A DNA stretch of 64,000 nucleotides from Cyclobacteriaceae bacterium (lineage in GTDB: Bacteria; Bacteroidota; Bacteroidia; Cytophagales; Cyclobacteriaceae), in assembly GCA_003565295.1 (NCBI GenBank), contig PXCO01000040.1, positions 34,099 through 98,098 of the forward strand, written 5' to 3'. The translations under genes were made by a program, and so were the position numbers. The notes beneath the pieces were generated by a model. That model was not told where the DNA came from, did no database searches, and saw nothing but the letters and a program-made list of their open reading frames with translations. This document shows positions 61,488 to 64,000 of the stretch, in pieces. Position 1 is the first letter of the stretch, and each line of letters opens with the position of its first letter.

Positions 61488-62601
61488 GCTCAAAATAGTA
61501 CATCTTAGCAGTGTTCACCCCCGCTATGACAATCGAATTTTACTTAAGCAGTGTTGTTCACTTAGTAATGCTGGGCATGAGGTGTCCTTAATTGTAGCAG
61601 ATGGGAAGGGAGAGGAAATTTTTCAAGGGGTCAAAATATATGATGTTGGAGAAAGTAAAAACCTTTTGAACAGGATGTTGGTAAAAGCTTTTGCTGTATA
61701 TACAAAAGCCAATCAATTGAACCCCGATGTTTATCAAATTCATGATCCTGAATTATTGCCATATGCTTTTATACTTTCAAGAAGAGGTAAAAAAGTTATT
61801 TACGATGTGCATGAAGACTATGTAACAGGCATCGGTCAAAAGAAATATTTACCAGAGTTCCTAAAAGGTATAGTTGCTCGCGGGTTTAACAGCATTGAAA
61901 AATTCTTTTCCAAAAAATGCACTGTGATCTTGGCTGAAAAGTATTATCAAGAGCGGTTTCCTGCGGGGCATTTGGTACTCAACTACCCCGTACTTTCAAC
62001 TTCTGGACATGAAGGAACCGATACCTACCCCATCCAGGTTGCGGGGAAAGAATTGATTTATACTGGGAATGTCACTGAGGTTCGAGGAGCTTTTACCCAA
62101 AGTAAAATTATTAAAGCATTACCAGATGTGAAAATCACTTTCATTGGTTATTGCCCCAGTGAATTGGCAGAAAAAATGAAGGAAATTGCTGGTCCGCATT
62201 CAGAAAATTTGGAGATAATCGGTAAAGGTGAATTCATCCCATTTGCTGAAATCAAGAAGAAGTATGTCGAAAAAAGTTGGGTTGCGGGATTAGCTATTTT
62301 CCCCAAGACTCCCCATTATGAAAAAAAGGAATTGACCAAGTTTTTTGAATATATGGCTAATGGCCTTCCGATTATATGCACTAATTTCCCGGTTTGGAAA
62401 AAATTGATAGAGGGGAATGATTGCGGTATTGCTGTTGATCCTAATGATATCGGAGAAATCAAAGAGGCCATAAATCGCCTTTATGAGGATAAGTCCCTAA
62501 GAGAGCGAATGATTAAAAATGGCAAGCGGCTCTCTCAATCAAAGTTTAATTGGGAGGTGGAAAAGAAACATTTATTGGAAATTTACTCAAACCTTAAGTA
62601 A
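61480..62601 (+). CDS. GT4 family glycosyltransferase
   Basis: A 373-residue GT-B enzyme. N-terminal half: KIVHLSSVHPRYDNRILLKQ, QIHDPELLPYAF and VIYDVHEDYVTGI. C-terminal half: KELIYTGNVTEVRGAFTQSK and the donor site KKELTKFFEYMANGLPIICT, with TKFFEYMANGLP taking the place of the EX7E area. It starts 8 bp inside the preceding gene and ends one base into the next (TAATG). Donor and acceptor are unknown. Confidence 0.88.
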   Translation: MPRLKIVHLSSVHPRYDNRILLKQCCSLSNAGHEVSLIVADGKGEEIFQGVKIYDVGESKNLLNRMLVKAFAVYTKANQLNPDVYQIHDPELLPYAFILSRRGKKVIYDVHEDYVTGIGQKKYLPEFLKGIVARGFNSIEKFFSKKCTVILAEKYYQERFPAGHLVLNYPVLSTSGHEGTDTYPIQVAGKELIYTGNVTEVRGAFTQSKIIKALPDVKITFIGYCPSELAEKMKEIAGPHSENLEIIGKGEFIPFAEIKKKYVEKSWVAGLAIFPKTPHYEKKELTKFFEYMANGLPIICTNFPVWKKLIEGNDCGIAVDPNDIGEIKEAINRLYEDKSLRERMIKNGKRLSQSKFNWEVEKKHLLEIYSNLK

Positions 62602-63356
62602 TGAAAAAGCCATTAGTGTCTATCATTACCCCCTTGCATAATGCTGGCCCGTTCATTGGGGAGACCATAGAATCGGTGCTTTCTCAGACCTACACCCAAT
62701 TTGAGATGCTAGTGGTAAACGATGGGTCTATAGACTCCGGAGTCGAAATTGTTGAAAAATATATTGAGAAGGATGCTAGAATTAAATTATTTCATAACGA
62801 ATCAAACCTTGGTCCAGCGAAAACAAGAAACAAGGCGATAGCTAATGCCAAAGGTAGGTTTATCGCATTCTTGGACAGAGATGATCTATGGTATCCAGAT
62901 AAACTTGAGGTTCAAGTGTCTAAAATGTTGGAACTGGGGGTTCCTTTTGTCTTTTCTTCCTATGACCGAATGGACGAAAATGGAAAGGATCTAGGCCCGG
63001 TGCTAGCTCCTAACAAGGTGCGTTATTCGGATTTGCTCAAGACCTGTTCTATTGGGTGCCTTACTGCTATTTATGACGTGGATTCCCTGGGGAAGGTATA
63101 CCTTCCAGATATTTTAAAAAGGCAAGATTTCGCTTTATGGCTTAAAATTCTAAAAATCACTCCTGAAGCTACTGGAATTATTAAAGTCCTAGCAAAATAT
63201 AGGGTAAGGAATAACTCCATATCCGGCAATAAATGGGTGGCCTCCAAATATCAATGGAAAGTATATCGGGATGTTGAGGGTTTAAATATTGCTCAATCTG
63301 CCTATTATTTCCTTCATTACACCTTCAACGGGTTCATGAAAACCTATATTAAATGA
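62601..63356 (+). CDS. GT2 family glycosyltransferase, last gene of locus 2
   Basis: A 251-residue GT-A enzyme, similar in length to short WbbD-type transferases. It contains VSIITPLHNAGPFIGETIES, MLVVNDGSIDSGVEI, LGPAKTRNKAIANAKGRFIA and the metal motif FLDRDDLWYPDKL; the acceptor region includes LKRQDFALWLKILK. The start overlaps the previous stop (TAATG). The gene ends before a 640-bp region with palindromes and tandem repeats, so locus 2 probably ends here. Confidence 0.9.
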   Translation: MKKPLVSIITPLHNAGPFIGETIESVLSQTYTQFEMLVVNDGSIDSGVEIVEKYIEKDARIKLFHNESNLGPAKTRNKAIANAKGRFIAFLDRDDLWYPDKLEVQVSKMLELGVPFVFSSYDRMDENGKDLGPVLAPNKVRYSDLLKTCSIGCLTAIYDVDSLGKVYLPDILKRQDFALWLKILKITPEATGIIKVLAKYRVRNNSISGNKWVASKYQWKVYRDVEGLNIAQSAYYFLHYTFNGFMKTYIK

Positions 63357-63734
63357 TAAGTTTCTGTGTTTTGGGCAAATATATTTCCAGAAAAAACCCC
63401 CGGCTTAACTGAAAACAGGCAATGAGATATGCTAAAATGCATAATCTGGAGTTTCAGAATTTGAGAGCAGCAAGGCCTTTCCGTAGAGGAATGCTACAAA
63501 ATGAGGATAAAAGCTGCATGATTCGGCAGTCAAGAGGGAAGGGTTAGGAGTAATCTTGGCCGAAGGTATTTTGGAGAAACCCTTATAATCTACTTATTTG
63601 ATAATAGAACTAGAAAAATATTTTATTAACTTTGGGAAATTATGAATGCCTTATTTTATTTGTTTTAAACTCAAAGTTTTTAATAAAATATTTTTGTACC
63701 GTACAAAAACAGGTAAGAATTTAACTTTAAATTG
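63357..63734. other. Non-coding region after polysaccharide locus 2
   Basis: This 378-bp part shows no convincing gene. A 36-codon frame beginning at 63439 (MHNLEFQNLRAARPFRRGML and on) has no family likeness. A 19-bp palindrome lies at 63691-63709 and is listed separately. TAACTTTG at 63627-63634 fits the -7 box, but the nearest TTTG upstream is 26 bp away. Confidence 0.4.
63691..63709. promoter_or_regulatory. 19-bp palindrome centred on a single C
   Basis: TTTTTGTAC (63691-63699), C (63700) and GTACAAAAA (63701-63709) form a perfect 9-bp inverted repeat with a 1-base centre. It lies about 25 bp before the tandem repeats and may be a binding site or a terminator for locus 2 (T tract at the left, A tract at the right). 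Confidence 0.4.
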
Positions 63735-64000
63735 AGCATGACGAGAAACGTCACACACAGGGATGCCCCCCCGATAGCTATCGGGGAGATGGGAGATTCC
63801 ACCTGCCTGACGACAGTCAGGTCTGACCATTGAAAGACAATTATAAACACATGAAATGCCCATAAGAAAAGTTCTCACACAGGGTGATGATTATTCTGGG
63901 CATTCCACCCCGACCTGCGGTACGGGGCAAGTTCCCGAAACAAGTTCGGGACAGGTAATGACCGCTGAAAAGAAATTATAAACACATGAAATCGAGCCTG
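63735..64000 (+). repeat. Tandem ATG-ending interspersed repeat, two units and the start of a third
   Basis: Two ends of the unit, GACAATTATAAACACATGAA (ATG at 63851) and AGAAATTATAAACACATGAA (ATG at 63986), lie 135 bp apart; a third unit begins at 63986 and runs off the window. Embedded palindromes are TGACG/CGTCA (63739-63753), CCCCGATAGCTATCGGGG (63769-63786), CCTGAC/GTCAGG (63806-63821), CCCCG/CGGGG (63908-63927) and TCCCGAA/TTCGGGA (63933-63951). GAGATTCCACC (first unit) and GGCATTCCACC (second) precede variable palindromes, as in the 26.5 kb copy. The right-most ATGAAATCGAGCCTG equals bases 26509-26523. Confidence 0.85.

Noticed and set aside
63439..63549. 36-codon frame after locus 2
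   Set aside because: No family likeness, no coupling and ordinary chance length.
63735..64000. CRISPR array
   Set aside because: The period is about 135 bp, units contain several different palindromes, there is no repeat-spacer layout and no cas gene.
1..64000. tRNA or rRNA genes
   Set aside because: I scanned the intergenic gaps for cloverleaf-like sequence and found none; a covariance search could still find a missed case.

Overview
The window looks like a chromosomal segment of a Bacteroidota bacterium, most likely from the Cyclobacteriaceae or a close relative; the rank below phylum is an inference. Supporting signs are a type A type IX secretion (T9SS) C-terminal domain, an UpxY-type NusG paralogue beside polysaccharide genes, TAnnTTTG-like promoter boxes with few Shine-Dalgarno sequences, and small Bacteroidota-type families (Lacal_2735-like, DUF6600-like, CcmD-like). 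I saw no tRNA, rRNA, CRISPR array or intact transposase.

Bases 1-27.5 kb are mainly housekeeping. They hold the 3' part of serS, a cytochrome c maturation block (ccmB, ccmC, ccmD-like, ccmE, ccmF), a Rossmann/DUF2520 protein, a UbiA prenyltransferase, purN and purH. Then come the rod-shape operon mreB-mreC-mreD-mrdA-rodA, an NlpE-like lipoprotein, a decayed gene stump and a secreted M3 oligopeptidase. On the minus strand follow clpB, hslV (with a possible 32-codon coupled ORF) and the pyruvate dehydrogenase E2 gene. An alpha/beta hydrolase, an SRAP protein and an MBL-fold hydrolase close the section.

Bases 27.5-41.9 kb form a strikingly AT-rich island. It starts with a Wzc-type tyrosine kinase/co-polymerase gene and continues with a GT14-like enzyme, Wzx flippase, Wzy polymerase, three glycosyltransferases and a split Alg14/Alg13-like (PssD/PssE) transferase. 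A convergent gene encodes a 993-residue secreted lyase-like protein with three malectin domains and a T9SS signal. The skewed composition suggests horizontal acquisition.

Bases 41.9-50 kb carry a FabH-like synthase coupled to an unrecognised gene, a YwqK/MORN-like repeat protein, a 56-residue Lacal_2735-like protein, a DUF6600-like protein, a GH15 hydrolase and the UpxY antiterminator. Bases 50-63.4 kb hold a second polysaccharide locus: GDP-fucose synthesis (manC, fcl, gmd), an 877-residue Wza-like exporter, a kinase-less Wzz, two GT2 enzymes, an unrecognised probable alpha/alpha-toroid protein, a Wzy/ligase-like membrane protein, a GT4 and a last GT2. The first locus has kinase and flippase but no Wza; the second has Wza but no kinase or flippase. 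They may therefore share export parts.

The most unusual non-coding structure is an interspersed repeat with a period of about 135 bp, seen near 15.7, 26.5 and 63.9 kb. Its conserved end carries an ATG that serves as the start codon of two different genes, and several kinds of small GC-rich palindrome sit inside its units. Other notable structures are a 38-bp perfect palindrome at 41.7 kb and a pair of 12-bp direct repeats spaced 21 bp apart in front of the manC promoter candidate.
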